A stretch of 64,000 bases of DNA from Iris pallida (GCA_029216955.1 JANAVB010042255.1:1-64000); one strand, 5' to 3'. Counted from the first letter of the stretch, positions 1 to 12,507 are shown. Translations and numbers: made by a program. The notes: generated by a model not told the origin, from the letters alone.

Positions 1-1086
1 GTTCCTCTGCCATATTCTGTCATCCATGGGATTTGCGAGTTCGTGGATCTCCTGCGTACGAGAATGCATTTCGACGGCTACCTTCTCGGTGCATCAAAGG
101 CCAACCTCCTGGTTTTTTTACAAGCAACCGAGGATTGCGACAGGGCTGTCCTCTATCCCCATACTTATTTACTATAATTATAGAATATTTTACTTGTATG
201 ATGGATTTGGCTAGCTGTCAGAAGAACATCATTCCATTGTTCAGTCAAATTCGGCTACACGTGACCCATCTCATATACGCGGATGATCTGCTAGTTTTCA
301 TGCGTCCAACAACGACTGGATTACAAGCGTTGACTGATATATTAGAGGGGTTCGGGAGGATGGCAGGATTACAACTTAATAAAACCAAGAGCACGGTTTA
401 TTTTAGCAGGAGATGCACTAAGGAGGAGAAGGCGGCCATGCTGGGAATTAATATGGGAGAGCTGCCAGTTAAATATCTCGGAGTTCCACTTTCAATTAAC
501 ACGCGAGCGCGGTTGAGTGCAATAGCATTGTGGAGTTTGCACAGCGACGGATGGAAGGATGGCAGGCAAAGAATCTCTCGTTCGGAGGCAGGATCGAACT
601 GGTACGCTCGGTCATCTTATCTCTTACAAATTTTTGGCTACAATCCATCCTTCTTCCAATTGCTACCATTGAAAAGTTAGGAAAATATGTGTGCTACATT
701 TATATGGCGAGGGGGCATACACACCATCTTCTGGCAGGATCTATGTAGACCAAAGAAAGAAGGTGGAGTCGGGTTACGGTTTATCGTACTATGCGGACAG
801 TGGCGGGCTGGAAATTGGTATGGAAATTCCTCCAAGGGGAATCCCTGTGATCCTCTTGGATGCATAGCAGGTACTTGAAGGGGGAGAGCTTTTGGATGTA
901 TCAGGGAAACATCAACGAATCAGTCCCTTTTAAAGCATCTGCTCAAGCATCGGACAGCGGTTAGTTTGCGTCTAGAGAGAGTTTTCAAGGATGGACATAA
1001 GTGGCTCGACCCCTGGCTTCTCCATAAAAACTTGCTGAAGTGGGCGGGAGGAACCTGTCACAAACGCAGCTTATAGCGGCACCACA
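1..1086 (+). pseudogene. LINE (non-LTR retrotransposon) reverse transcriptase, 5' piece, broken
   Basis: Remnant of a LINE ORF2. The frame starting near 33 shows typical non-LTR reverse transcriptase motifs: GLRQGCPLSPYLF near 130-170, the catalytic YADDL near 275-290, and KYLGVPLS near 470-495. The reading frame changes near 100, again near 530 and near 690, where WRGG and the KEGGVGL motif typical of plant LINEs appear. It therefore cannot encode a working enzyme. It is cut at 1086 by Gypsy-1 and resumes at 11228. The element starts left of the window. Family placement rests on motif recognition. Confidence 0.9.
1082..1086. repeat. Target-site duplication of Gypsy-1, left copy (CCACA)
   Basis: CCACA lies immediately left of the TGTG start of the 5' LTR and again at 11223-11227 immediately right of the 3' LTR. 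It is a perfect 5 bp duplication, as expected for LTR retrotransposon integration. Confidence 0.9.
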
Positions 1087-1141
1087 TGTGAAACCCAGAT
1101 TTTAGATTTAATGGTTTGGTAGTGTAATATAGTTTAGTTGT

Positions 1142-1185
<44 letters not shown>

Positions 1186-4100
1186 TAGTCGGTTTTAGGA
1201 AAAAATATTATTTTTAAAATTAATCGTTGGTTTTTGATTGTGTCCCCGGCCCCGATCCCGAGTCCGGACTCCGAACTCGAGTTCGAACCCGTCTTCCATT
1301 TACTGAACCCATTTTCGTTCCAGTCCCGAATCCACCTTTTAACCTTTTTAATTAAATATTAATATTTAGCTTTAGGTATTTTTGAATTTGTTATCTCTTT
1401 AAAAAAGAAGAAGAAAACCTTCACTTGGCCTGGTCCCCCACCTGACCAGGCTTTCCCCTCACGAACAGAAACCCTTCTTCACATCTTCCCAAACACTCCA
1501 CACACACACGTTCTCACCCTTATTTCTCCCACCAGCACTTCTTCTCCACAAATTCCTATTATTCACCCTTTCATTCTCCTAACAACTCTCCCTATTTTAA
1601 CGTTCACATCTCACAAACCCACCCCACCAGCACCACTCCTTTCCTTCAACACTCCATTTTCTTTCCCAAAGAAAACCCTCTCACTCCCTCTCCACCGAGC
1701 ACCATCTCGGCCCCGCCGCTCACCGGCGCCCGACCCCGCGTGGCTCCCCGGCCGGCCCCCTCTGTGCATGCCAGCCCGATCCGAGTGGCCCCCTGCCCGC
1801 CGCTGCTGTCCCCGTCTGCTCGACACCGTTCCGCTGTGTCGTCCCGTGCTCCGTGGGTTCCCGTTTTCGTTTCGAGTCCGAGGCAACACTTCGGATTCCG
1901 TCGTTTGGGTAATTTCTGTGTAATCATAGTAGTTCGTCCCTCCCGTAATTGTCTGTGATGAAATTGGTCCTCGAATTCTCTTCGGGAATTCAATTTTCTG
2001 TTACGTTATGGTTTCCGGGAATTTCGGAACCATTCTTGACATTTTTGTTCTGTGGTTTTTAGTTGTTGATTTCGGGTTTTCCCGAGAACTCTTCGGAAAG
2101 AGTTCTGATGATTTGGGATTATTCGGGATTTCCGAACTTTCTTCGGAAACATTCTGGGATTTTATTTGGTTGTTTCTGTGGATTTTTTCGATGTTGGGTT
2201 TTATTGTTCCGATGAGATAAATTGATGGTTTATGGTGTTGTGGTGTTTCTGGATTAGTATTCGGGATTTTCGATTTATTTCGGGTTTTTCGAATTCATCT
2301 CGGGAACGTATTCTCTGTATATAAAGTTATAGGCTTAATTGCTACTTGATACCCTCAACTATTACCATTTTTCAACTTGGTACCATAAACTTTTTTTTGT
2401 AACAACTTGATACCCGAATATTATTTTGGACAAAAATGCCCCTATCCCTAACCCCCCCTCCCCCGTGCTAGCTTCGCCCCCCCCCCCCCCCCCGCTAGCT
2501 CCGGCCGCAGCTCCCCCCCACCCCCCCTGCTCGCTTCAGGCCATCCCCCCCCCCTCTCGCTCTGGCCGTCCGTCCGCTCCCGCCTCTCCCCTAGGGCTCG
2601 GCATCGGGAGGAGGGGGGCTGGGAAGGGGGGTGCGGAGCGGGAGGCGGGGGCAGGACGTGGCCCAGAAGCGAAGAGGGGGGGGGGGGAGGTCGGCCGGAA
2701 GCGAGGAGGGGGGGAGGGGGGTCGGCCGGAGCTAGCAGGGGGGTGGCCGGAGTGGGGGAGGGGGTGGAGGGAGTGAAGGGATAAGGGCATTTTGGGATTT
2801 TTTAAAATGTTAGGTATTAAGTTGAAAAAAAAAATAGTTGAGGTATCAATCTGTTACGAAAAAAAGTTTAGGGTATCAACTTGAAAAAGTGTGATAGTTG
2901 AGGGTAGCAATTAGCAATTAAGCCAAAGTTATATATATTTGGTTTCACTGGTTTGGGATTTATATTGAATGTTGAGGCACATTTTCCCAGTTTGGGTTAT
3001 CCCGAAAATAGAGGAAATGCTGCCGGAATTTTTATAAAATTTATTTATATGATTTTAAAGTGGTTTTCGGAAAAGAAAAAATTATTTTGGATTTTTGGGC
3101 AACAACCAAACCAGTCAATGGGCCCGAGCTAAGTGCAAACGAAACCGGTTTTGCCCGGACGTTGAGGCATTAGCTATTTATGACGATTGGACCAATATCT
3201 GAGACTCGTAAATAATCTAATTTAATTTAAATAATTATTTTATTTTGTAATTAAATTGTAGGATAATTTTTAAGAGACTAACAAATATTTTCTCTTATTT
3301 TAGTTCATATAAATGGTCTGTAAGGACATAAGCCCATTTATTTCTGCTATGTGTAAAAGTTGTAATAACTTAGTATTTTATTTGTTTCTCTGTTTTCGTA
3401 GATACGTAATATAGAATAATAATGATTTATATTTTTTAAGGTTTAATCACATTAGAATTTTAAGTTGTAATAATTAAATAGAAATTCACGTATTTCTCAT
3501 TTAAAAAGGAAAACTTAGTTTTATGCGTATAAATACGAAATTACTAAGTTTTGCCAATAAACCGATAAAAACAAAGTTTTTCGAAATTAAATGTAAAGTG
3601 ATCTTTCCTTCATAATTAAGTGCAACTCACTAGTTAATCGCGATTTGTTGTGATAGCGTAATCAAAGATTAAAATTGATTAGGACAAAACTTAGAGATTG
3701 CAACTAGCATAGTTAGCATGGTAACTCTGGAATCTGAGACAAACTTCTCGAATGTAGGATTTCGAGGACGAGTCTATTTTCCATCTCGAAGTCTTCAACA
3801 TTTCAAATCCAGTCGAGCCAAGACAAGTACATTTTGTGTTAGTTTACAATTATTTAATAATCGTTTTATTGCAAGTTTAAACCACGATGCAACACGGAAC
3901 TCTCTCTGAGAGCGCTGACTGATTGACTGTTGGGTACTGGGGGAGTAGTGTAATGAGTATGACCACATCCAAAGTAATAATTTATAACTGTATTAGCTTA
4001 CCCCTCATACACATGGGGATAAGCTATATCATTCACTGTACAACCCAAGCCGGTCATATTCATTGCCTATTCACATCACAATGTTTTAACTGCTGGAGAA

Positions 4101-4589
4101 CTGTTTATTTCAAATTGTTTAAAAGTGCAAGACTCTATTATTAGTTTAATTGTTAGATTATCATGAATTGTACTTTGCTCCCTCCTGACTGGAGATAACA
4201 TTTTTAGGAGTTTTGAGGATGCTGAGCTGTTATACAACAGCTATTATGACCCGGTTCTGTACCCTGTGGTGTTGCCAGAGTCCCCTTTGGAGGACGCAGG
4301 ACCTGAGGCCGATGAGCCGAACGCTTAGCTAGATTTTCTGTTTCCAGATTGGTTGTTTTAGAATTTTGTTAATTTGAATTCAACATTTTATTTCAGTCTT
4401 TCTAATTCCAGTTGTACTTTTCAAATGTTGAATAAAGTTTTAAATTTTCGAATATTGAGTTGTGACAAATATTTAGATGTTGTTGTGATTAACTGTAATA
4501 GTGGATACAGCTTACTGCCGCCGTCTCAACAACGGTGCAGGCTGGGCATGATCCGGTTCGACCCAATTATTTGAGATCAGATCGTGACA
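1087..4589 (+). repeat. Gypsy-1 5' LTR (carries a MITE)
   Basis: Starts TGTGAAACCC and ends CGTGACA. It is 3503 bp against 2893 bp for the 3' LTR; nearly all of the difference is the 593 bp MITE plus its 9 bp duplication at 2332-2933. It contains a TTA microsatellite near 1143-1185, a GC-rich stretch near 1690-1860, and AT-rich sequence after about 3190. Open frames inside it are not genes. Confidence 0.92.
2332..2924. mobile_element. Mutator-like MITE inside the Gypsy-1 5' LTR
   Basis: A 593 bp insertion absent from the 3' LTR. It is flanked by a perfect 9 bp duplication AAAGTTATA (2323-2331 and 2925-2933). Both ends begin GGCTTAATTGCTA and stay similar over roughly 65 bp or more as inverted repeats (CCCTCAACTAT follows on each side). 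The 9 bp duplication and long inverted repeats point to a non-autonomous Mutator-like element. The middle (about 2440-2770) is extremely GC-rich, with a C run on the left and G runs on the right that could fold back on each other. I see no transposase. Confidence 0.88.
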
Positions 4590-4740
4590 TGTTTTTAGTG
4601 GTGGCCCATGCAGGTCCAGAACAACAACTTAGGTAACATATCTAGAAACCTTTAGTACACTAGAACATTAATTTGTCACAACATAGGACCGAAATATATA
4701 TATTATAAATAGATATTTTTGAGTATTATAGACTGGTAGG
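4590..4740 (+). other. Gypsy-1 leader after the 5' LTR, with possible primer-binding site
   Basis: Non-coding leader after the LTR. The stretch TGGTGGCCCATGCAGG, 8 bases after the LTR, is also found in the mirrored place in Gypsy-2 (53595-53615, opposite strand), so it is a candidate primer-binding site. It does not match the usual initiator-methionine pattern, and the tRNA partner is not identified. Confidence 0.4.
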
Positions 4741-7700
4741 CTACCTTGCTTGTGTTTGCAACCAAAACCTTCCAGAGTACGGCCAAAGGAAAGACCACTC
4801 GTTCCGGCCCTGCTGGCGATGAGGTCCACCATCGGTCATACTTGGACCCATACCCATCACTGAGGCTTGTAACTGTCCCATAACTATCTCAGGCCACCAA
4901 TTCGTAACACCCTTACTTGTGATGCCCTTGCCCAACTATGATGTAGTCCTAGGGATGGACTGGTTAAGTGAGCAGCATGCGCTGATAGATTGTCATAGAG
5001 GATATGTAATTTTCAGCCCAACAGGAGAACCGGAGTTTGAAATCTCTCGAGCTCTGGAAGGCATGAAGAGTGTTACCTACTCCTTTATCACCGAAGAACT
5101 CGGGCCTTCTCACCCTATCATAGCGGAATCATGGACGTCTTTCCAAATAGTCTTCCAAGATTGCCGCCAGATCGAGGTGTGGAATTCACCATCGACCTAG
5201 TACCCGACTCTTCCCCTATTTCTCGAGGATGCTACAGAGTCAACCCCAAGGAGGCAAAGGAGATAAAGGATCAGATTGACGAACTGAAGGCACAAGAATT
5301 TATCAAAGACGGGGCTTCACCCTGGGGAACACCAGTTTTGTTCGTGCCCAAGAAGGATAGAACCGTGCGGATGTGCATCGATTACCGGGCGCTGAACAAC
5401 ATCACCATCAAGAACAAGTACCCTCTGTCCCGGATCGACGACCTGTTTGATCAACTAAGTGGAGCCAAGGTATTTTCGAAGATAGATCTCAGATCAGGCT
5501 ACCACCAAATCAAGGTCAGGAAGGAGGATATCCCGAAAACGGCATTCAACACCATGTATGGACAATTTGAATTCTTGGTCATGCCGTTTGGACTGACGAA
5601 TGTTCCTGCAGTATTCATGAACCTTATGAACAAGGTCTTCCATGAATATCTGGATCAGTTTGTTGTTGTCTTCATCGACGACATTCTGATCTACTCGAAG
5701 ACTGAAGAAGAACATAAAGAGCACCTGAGGAAAGTTCTGAGCACCTTGAGGAAGGAGAAGCTCTATGGTAAGCTATCTAAATGCGAATTCTTTTTAGACA
5801 AAGTGGAATTTCTGGGCCATGTTGTCACCAAAAAAGGAATTTCGGTGGATCCAAAGAAGATAGCTGCTATTGAGAAGTAGACTGCACCAAGTTCGGTTGC
5901 AGAAATCAGAAGCTTTTTGGGTTTGGCTGGCTACTACCAGAAGTTTGTAAAGGATTTCTCCAAGATTGCTGAACCAATGACGAAGCTTACCAGGAAGAAC
6001 GAAGAATTCATTTGGTCTGAAGCTTGCCAGTCAGCTTTTGAGGAACTGAAGAAGAGGCTTACAACTGCGTCGATACTTGCGCTACCCGCAGGTACCGGCG
6101 GTTTCTCAATTTATAGTGATGCTTCCGGTAAGGGATTGGGCTGTGTTCTTCAACAACACGGGAAAGTAATTGTTTACGCATCTAGGCAATTACGGACTCA
6201 TAAGAAGAACTATCCCACACATGATTAGGAGCTTGCAGCGGTGATATTTGCATTGAAGCTATGGAAGCACTACCTTTATGGAGAGAATAGAATTATTACA
6301 GACCACAAAAGTCTTAAATATGTTTTCACTCAGAAGGAGCTGAACATGCGACAGAGACGATGGCTGGAGCTGATGAAGGATTTCGACATCAACCTTCAGT
6401 ATCATCCGGGTAAGGCTAATGTTGTTGCAGATGCACTTAGCCGATACCCGATGGCAATGTTCTTGACCAAGGAGCGTCATTTGCTGGAGGACATGAAAAA
6501 GCTTGGACTGGAGATTGTATTGCCCGAAGAAGAAATAAAAAAACTGGGAGGAGAAACCATTGTACCAGGAGCTGATAAAACAATGATGCAGTTGCAAGTG
6601 CGTTCAAGTCTAATGGACAGAGTCAAGGAGGCACAATTCCAAGACGAGACGCTTTCAAACTCAGAGACCAAGTGCTGGCAGGAACACTTGAAGGATTCTC
6701 AATCGCCAGTGACGGAGCACTGAAGAATGGTACGAGGCTTTGCGTACTAACTGGTAAACTGAGGAACGAGCTGATGCAAGAAGCGCACCAGTCGCAGTAT
6801 TCCATACATCCTGGAGCTAACAAAATGTATCGGGATATGCGAACTATAGTGTGGTGGTACGGAATGAAGAAGGATGTATCCAGGTATGTGGCTAGATGTT
6901 TAATTTGTCAACAAGTGAAAGCTAGCAGACAGAGACCAGCAGGACTTTTGCAGCCGCTTGACATCCCGGAGTGGAAATGAGAGCACATAACGATGGACTT
7001 CGTGTCAGGACTGCCTCGATCCCAAGGAGGGAAGGATGCCATTTGGGTAATCATGGACCGACTGACGAAGTCAGCTCACTTTATCCCCTTCAAGGTTGGT
7101 CTATCCACCGAGAAGTTGGCAGCACTGTACATGCGGCACATCTACCAGATTAATGGAGTTCCGGTAAGTATTATGTCTGACAGATGTACTAGATTTACCT
7201 CTCACTTTTGGAAGAGTTTGCATGACAGTTTGGGAACACAATTGAAGTTCAGCACCGCCTACCATCCCCAGACTGACGGACAATCGGAGAGAACAATCCT
7301 GACGCTAGAAGATATACTGAGATCCTGCGTCTTGGAATTTGGAGGGTCTTGGGAAGACCATTTGCACCTGGTAGAGTTCTCCTACAACAACAGCTACCAA
7401 GCTAGCATCGGTATGACACCATTCGAGGCACTCTATGGATGTCGTTGCTGCACTCCACTTGCGTGGAACGACGTCGGAGAACAAGTATTGCTTGGACCTG
7501 AGATGGTGACCGATGCAGCAGAGAAGGTAAAGATGATTAGGGATAAGCTCAGGATTGCCCATGACAGACAGAAGCATTGGGCCGATAGCAGCCGACGGCC
7601 GTTGGAGTTCGAAGAAGGTGACAGTGTGTTCGTGAAGATCTCTCCTACCAGAGGAACCATCCGTTTCGGCAGAGCAGGAAAGCTAAGCCCCAGGTATATT

Positions 7701-8009
7701 GGTCCTTTTGAAGTACTTAACAGGATTGGAGAAGTGGCTTATCGGGTGGCTCTACCCCCAAGACTCGAAGGCGTCCACAACGTCTTCCACGTTTCGCAGC
7801 TGAGACGCTACATCCCGGACCCGAGCCACATCGTGGACCATTCGGAGCTGGAAATTGGACCCAGCCTCACAGTGCCAGAGAAGCCAGTGGCAATATTGGA
7901 CAGAGGTGAGAAGAAAACCAGGAACTCTGTGCTGTCACATAACTCCTATTTCTTGCAAGTATTATCTTTCGTTCTAATATTTTGTACTAAACTTGACTAT
8001 TGCTGCTAA
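4741..8009 (+). pseudogene. Gypsy-1 gag-pol, deleted and broken
   Basis: Remnant polyprotein. A short gag start (about 4750-4870) is joined by deletion to the end of the protease (PNYDVVLGMDWL, near 4930-4965). Reverse transcriptase follows with CIDYRALNN and the catalytic FIDDIL near 5670-5690, then RNase H ([13 protein letters not shown] near 6105-6140; ADALSRY near 6430). The integrase has an H/C zinc region near 6800-6920 and a core from 6993 with MDRLTKSAHF and HPQTDGQSER, then VFHVSQLRRY near 7780-7810. Damage visible: TAG at 5878-5880, TAG at 6226-6228, a frame change near 6670-6723, TGA at 6978-6980, and a frame change between protease and reverse transcriptase near 5130-5200. The zinc-knuckle part of gag is missing. 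Coding-dead. Confidence 0.9.
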
Positions 8010-8329
8010 GTTAGCCTAGTTTTGCAAGCTTATTTCTTTATAGAGCTTGATCATGACAGTATTTTATTGGAGGCCTCCACTAATATATTGTCTCATCAGA
8101 ACCGGTGCATGATGGTCTGATCAACCTCATACACTTTGGTTCGCTTTTATATCTTATTTTTCTACGTGGATTGTGACATAGTTAAAACTTGCCCCTAAAT
8201 GTCTCATCCACGACTGTCTTGGCCATTCTTATTGTTGGACCTGAGTTACGGACGCAGTACCCATACCTGTTTGATTTTTCTATCCTACCTTTTAAATTTC
8301 GAGGACGAAATTTTCTAAGGAGGGAAGAT
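8010..8329 (+). other. Gypsy-1 3' untranslated region and polypurine tract
   Basis: Non-coding stretch between the end of pol and the 3' LTR. AAGGAGGGAAGA at 8318-8329 directly precedes the LTR and serves as the plus-strand primer (polypurine tract). Gypsy-2 has the reverse complement of the same motif at about 50181-50194. Confidence 0.8.
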
Positions 8330-8384
8330 TGTGAAACCCAGATTTTAGATTTAATGATTTGGTAGTGTAATATAGTTTAGTTGT

Positions 8385-8428
<44 letters not shown>

Positions 8429-11222
8429 TAGTCGGTTTTAGGAAAAAATATTATTTTTAAAATTAATCGTTGGTTTCTGATTGTGTTCCCGGCCCCGATC
8501 CCGAGTCCGGACTCCGAACCCGACTTCGAACCCGTCTTCCATTTACTGAACCCATTTTCGTTCCAGTCCTGAATCCACCTTTTAACCTTTCTAATTAAAT
8601 ATTAATATTTAGATTTAGGTATTTTTGAATTAGTTATCTCTCTAAAAAAAACCCTCACTTGGCCTGGTCCCCCACCTGACCAGGCTTTCCCCTCACGAAC
8701 AGAACCCTTCTTCACATCTCCCCAAACACTCCACCACACACACGTTCTCCCCCTTATTTCTCCCACCAGCACTTCTTCTCCACAAATTCCTATTGTTCAC
8801 CCTTTCATTCTCCTAACAACTCTCCCTATTTTAACGTTCACATCTTATAAACCCACCCCACCAGCACCACTCCTTTCTTTCAACACTCCATTTTCTTTCC
8901 CAAAGAAAACCCTCTCACTCCCTCACCATCGAGCACCCTCTCGGCCCCGCCGCTCCCCGGCGCTCGACCCCGCGTGGCTCCCCGGCCGGCCCCCTCTGTG
9001 CACGCCAGCCCGATCCGAGTGGCCCCCTGCCCGCCGCTGCTGTCCCCGTCTGCTCGACACCGTTCCGCTGTGTCGTCCCGTGCTCCTTGGGTTCCTGTTT
9101 TCGTTTCGAGTCCGAGGCAACTCTTCGGATTTCGTCGTTTGGATAATTTCTGTGTAATCACAGTAGTTCGTCCCTCCCGTAATTGTCTGTGATGAAATTG
9201 GTCCTCGAATTCTCTTCGGGAATTCGATTTTCTGTTACGTTATGGTTTCCGGGAATTTCGGAACCATACTTGACATTTTTGTTCTGTGGTTTTTAGTTGT
9301 TGTTGATTTCGAGTTTTCCCGAGAACTCTTCGGAAAGAGTTCTGATGGTTTGGGATTATTTCGGGATTTCCGAACTTTCTTCAGAAACATTCTGGATTTT
9401 ATTTGGTTGTTTCTGTGGATTTTTCGATGTTGGTTTTATTGTTCCGATGAGATAAATTGATGGTTTATGGTGTTGTGGTGTTTCTGGATTAGTATTCGGG
9501 ATTTCCGATTTATTTCGGGTTTTCCGAATTCATCTCGGGAACGTATTTTCTGTATATAAAGTTATATATATTTGGTTTCACTGGTTTGGGATTTATATTG
9601 AATGTTGAGGCACATTTTTCCAGTTTTGGGTTATCCCGAAAATAGAGGGAATGCTGCTGGAATTTTTATAAAATTTATTTATATGATTTTAAAGTGGTTT
9701 TCGGAAAAGAAAAAAAATTATTTTGGATTTTTGGGCAACGACCAAACCAGTCAATGGGCCCGAGCTAAGTGCAAACGAAACCGGTTTTGCCCGGACGTTG
9801 AGGCATTAGCTATTTATGACGATTGGACCAATATCTGAGACTCGTAAATAAACTTAATTTAATTTAAATAATTATTTTATTTTGTAATTAAATTGTAGGA
9901 TAATTTTTAAGAGACTAACAAATATTTTCTCTTATTTTAGTTCATATAAATGGTCTGTAAGGGCATAAGCACATTTATTTCTGCTGTGTAAAAGTTGTAA
10001 TAACTTAGTATTTTATTTGTTTCTCTGTTTTCGTAGATACGTAATATAGAATAATAATGATTTATATTTTTTAAGGTTTAATCACATTAGAATTTTAAGT
10101 TGTAATAATTAAATAGAAATTCACGTATTTCTCATTTAAAAAGGAAAACTTAGTTTTATGCGTATAAATACGAAATTACTAAGTTTTGCCAATAAACCGA
10201 TAAAAACAAAGTTTTTCGAAATTAAATGTAAAGTGATCTTTCCTTCATAATTAAGTGCAACTCACTAGTTAATCGCGATTTGTTGTGATAGCGTAATCAA
10301 AGATTAAAATTGATTAGGACAAAACTTAGAGATTGCAACTAGCATAGTTAGCATGGTAACTCTGGAATCTGAGACAAACTTCTCGAATGTAGGATTTCGA
10401 GGACGAGTCTATTTTCCATCTCGAAGTCTTCAACATTTCAAATCCAGTCGAGCCAAGGCAAGTACATTTTGTGTTAGTTTACAATTATTTAATAATCGTT
10501 TTATTGCAAGTTTAAACCACGATGCAACACGGAACTCTCTCTGAGAGCACTGACTGATTGACTGTTGGGTACTAGGGGAGTAGTGTAATGAATATGACCA
10601 CATCCAAAGTAATAATTTAGAACTGTATTAGCTTTCCCCTCATACACATGGGGATAAGCCATATCATTCACTGTACAACCCAAGCCGGTCATATTCATTG
10701 TCTATTCACATCACAATGTTTTAACTGCTGGAGAACTGTTTATTTTAAATTATTTAAAAGTGCATAACTCTATTATTATTTTAATTGTTAGATTATCATG
10801 AATTGTACTTTGCTCCCTCCTGACTGGAGATAACATTTTTAGGGGATTTTGAGGATGTTGAGCTGTTATACAACAGCTATTATGACTCGGTTCTGTACCC
10901 TATGATGTTGCCAGAGTCCCCTTTGGAGGACGCAGGACCTGAGGCCCATGAGCCGAACGCTTAGCTAGATTTTCTGTTTCCAGATTGGTTGTTTTAGAAT
11001 TTTGTTAATTTGAATTCAGCATTTTATTTCAGTCTTTCTAATTCCAGTTGTACTTTTCAAATGTTGAATAAAGTTTTAAATTCCTGAATATTGAGTTGTG
11101 ACAAATATTTAGATGTTGTGATTACCTGCAATAGTGGATACAGCTTACTGCCGCCGTCTCAACAACGGTACAGGCTGGACATGATCCGGTTTGACCCAAT
11201 TATTTGGGATCAGGTCGTGACA
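8330..11222 (+). repeat. Gypsy-1 3' LTR (uninterrupted)
   Basis: Starts TGTGAAACCC and ends GGTCGTGACA, 2893 bp. It aligns with the 5' LTR throughout except for the MITE and scattered single-base differences (for example near 8356, 8477 and 8487 against 1113, 1237 and 1243). It shows the empty MITE target at about 9555-9575. Confidence 0.92.
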
Positions 11223-11936
11223 CCACAGTTGCCAGCATTATAGATGAGGGGCACTGGTCGCTTGAAGGGCTCCCGCGCGCACACATTCTCGGGCTACTTA
11301 TACAAAAGTTGCGGATTGAGCCCAACCTCATAGCAGACACCTGGACCTGGATTGAGTCCGCCAACGGCGAGTTCAGCTCCAAAGTCGCTTACAATCAAGC
11401 ACGGGAGGCGCATGACGTATGGGGGGCGGTTGATGTAGTCTGGTGCAAGCAAAGTGCGAGGAAGATGCAGTTGTGCCTTTACAAATTATTTCGGGGGAGA
11501 CTCCTGACCATGGATAGGCTCGACAGATTTCGAATTCAGATCACGAACTCATGCTGTGTTATGTGCTGGCATAGCGAGGAGATTGCCAGGCACTTGTTCT
11601 TCGGTTGCGAAGTCTCTCGACGAATATGGAAGGAGTAGGAACGTAAGCTCAACCTCCAAGCCAGTTGGGACTTGGGATCAGATGAAGTCTTGGAACAAAT
11701 ACTAAGCGGGAAGAGCAGAGGAGCGGAATGGTACACAGAGGTCCGGCTACGGCTAGCTGCAGCAGTTTGGCACCTTTGGAGGGAGCGAAACGCTCGTATT
11801 TTTGACCATAAATACACATCGGAAAGAAGCCTATTGAATAATATTGAGCATGATATCTATTGTCTAAGGAAAACAAGGGCTCACTCCTGAGTGCCGGGAT
11901 GTAACAGTTTCTTTAGTATGAATAAGAATTACCTTT

Positions 11937-11938
<2 letters not shown>
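11223..11938 (+). pseudogene. LINE 3' piece: zinc-binding region of the reverse transcriptase and 3' tail
   Basis: Continues the LINE interrupted at 1086. After removing one CCACA copy and Gypsy-1, the frame runs across the site (SGTTVASIIDEGHW). It shows the plant LINE zf-RVT region (FSSKVAYNQAR, then C-x2-C near 11555-11570 and HLFFGC near 11590-11605). A TAG at 11636-11638 interrupts it; the same frame then continues to a natural stop at 11888-11890. A short 3' tail (GATGTAACAG... to about 11938) runs into a TA repeat. Non-functional. Confidence 0.88.

Positions 11939-11940
<2 letters not shown>

Positions 11941-12009
<69 letters not shown>
11941..12009. repeat. TA microsatellite
   Basis: About 69 bp of pure TA directly behind the LINE 3' tail. 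Further TA runs lie at about 12167-12237 and 12511-12578. Confidence 0.97.
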
Positions 12010-12012
<3 letters not shown>

Positions 12013-12035
12013 GCAGATGAATATATATAAATGGG

Positions 12036-12057
12036 CAGATGACCTCTAGCCTAGTGG

Positions 12058-12099
<42 letters not shown>

Positions 12100-12163
12100 T
12101 GGCCCTAGTGGTCAGGAGTTCGAATCCCAGTGGGAGCGATTCCAGAAACAATTTACCTGGTTC

Positions 12164-12166
<3 letters not shown>
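12036..12166 (+). mobile_element. Possible tRNA-derived SINE with an internal GA expansion
   Basis: TAGCCTAGTGG near 12049 fits an RNA polymerase III A box, and AGTTCGAATCC near 12116 fits a B box. Between them a pure GA run (12061-12095) has expanded. A second CTAGTGGTCAGG sits just before the B box. The arrangement suggests a tRNA-derived SINE bounded by TA tracts. It cannot be a working tRNA gene because the spacing is wrong and no cloverleaf is evident. Without a family consensus this is tentative. Confidence 0.4.
12061..12095. repeat. GA microsatellite
   Basis: About 35 bp of pure AG repeat inside the SINE-like piece. Confidence 0.97.
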
Positions 12167-12238
<72 letters not shown>

Positions 12239-12241
<3 letters not shown>

Positions 12242-12507
12242 GCGGAGCCAGGAGAAAAAAATTTGGGGGGAGGGGGAAGGTGGGGAGGTAAGTAAAAAAA
12301 AAAAAAAAAAATCCAATCTGATAACTCAAAAATTAAAAAATATATACATAACCGACACCTATAGGAATCGAACCATGGTCCTTCAATACAAACACCCAAT
12401 GAAACCAACTATGCTAGGCCTTACATATAGTAATATAATGGTACCTACCAGTATTTATTTGTTTTCAAGTCCGAACTACAGCCCGGACAGCCCAGCTTAT
12501 GCTCCGC

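Larger units (their letters stand above)
1087..11222 (+). mobile_element. Gypsy-1: Ty3/gypsy LTR retrotransposon nested in the LINE
   Basis: Complete element in outline: 5' LTR (1087-4589), short internal region (4590-8329) and 3' LTR (8330-11222), flanked by CCACA duplications. The internal region keeps protease, reverse transcriptase, RNase H and integrase in the Ty3/gypsy order. The end of the integrase resembles the start of a chromodomain, and the sequence before the polypurine tract (AAATTTCGAGGACGAAATTT) is the style seen in Del/Tekay chromoviruses. Most of gag is deleted and pol has three stops and at least two frame changes, so the element is not autonomous. The LTRs differ by scattered substitutions plus a MITE in the 5' copy, so it is older than the copia insertion at 14888. 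Confidence 0.93.

Noticed and set aside
2426..2790. Pro/Gly-rich frames in the MITE
   Set aside because: They arise from homopolymer runs in the MITE core.
12100..12135. Functional tRNA gene
   Set aside because: Only box-like words are present; no cloverleaf or acceptor stem could be formed.
11864..12316. Tyr/Ile-rich frames over the TA microsatellites
   Set aside because: Pure simple-sequence translation.
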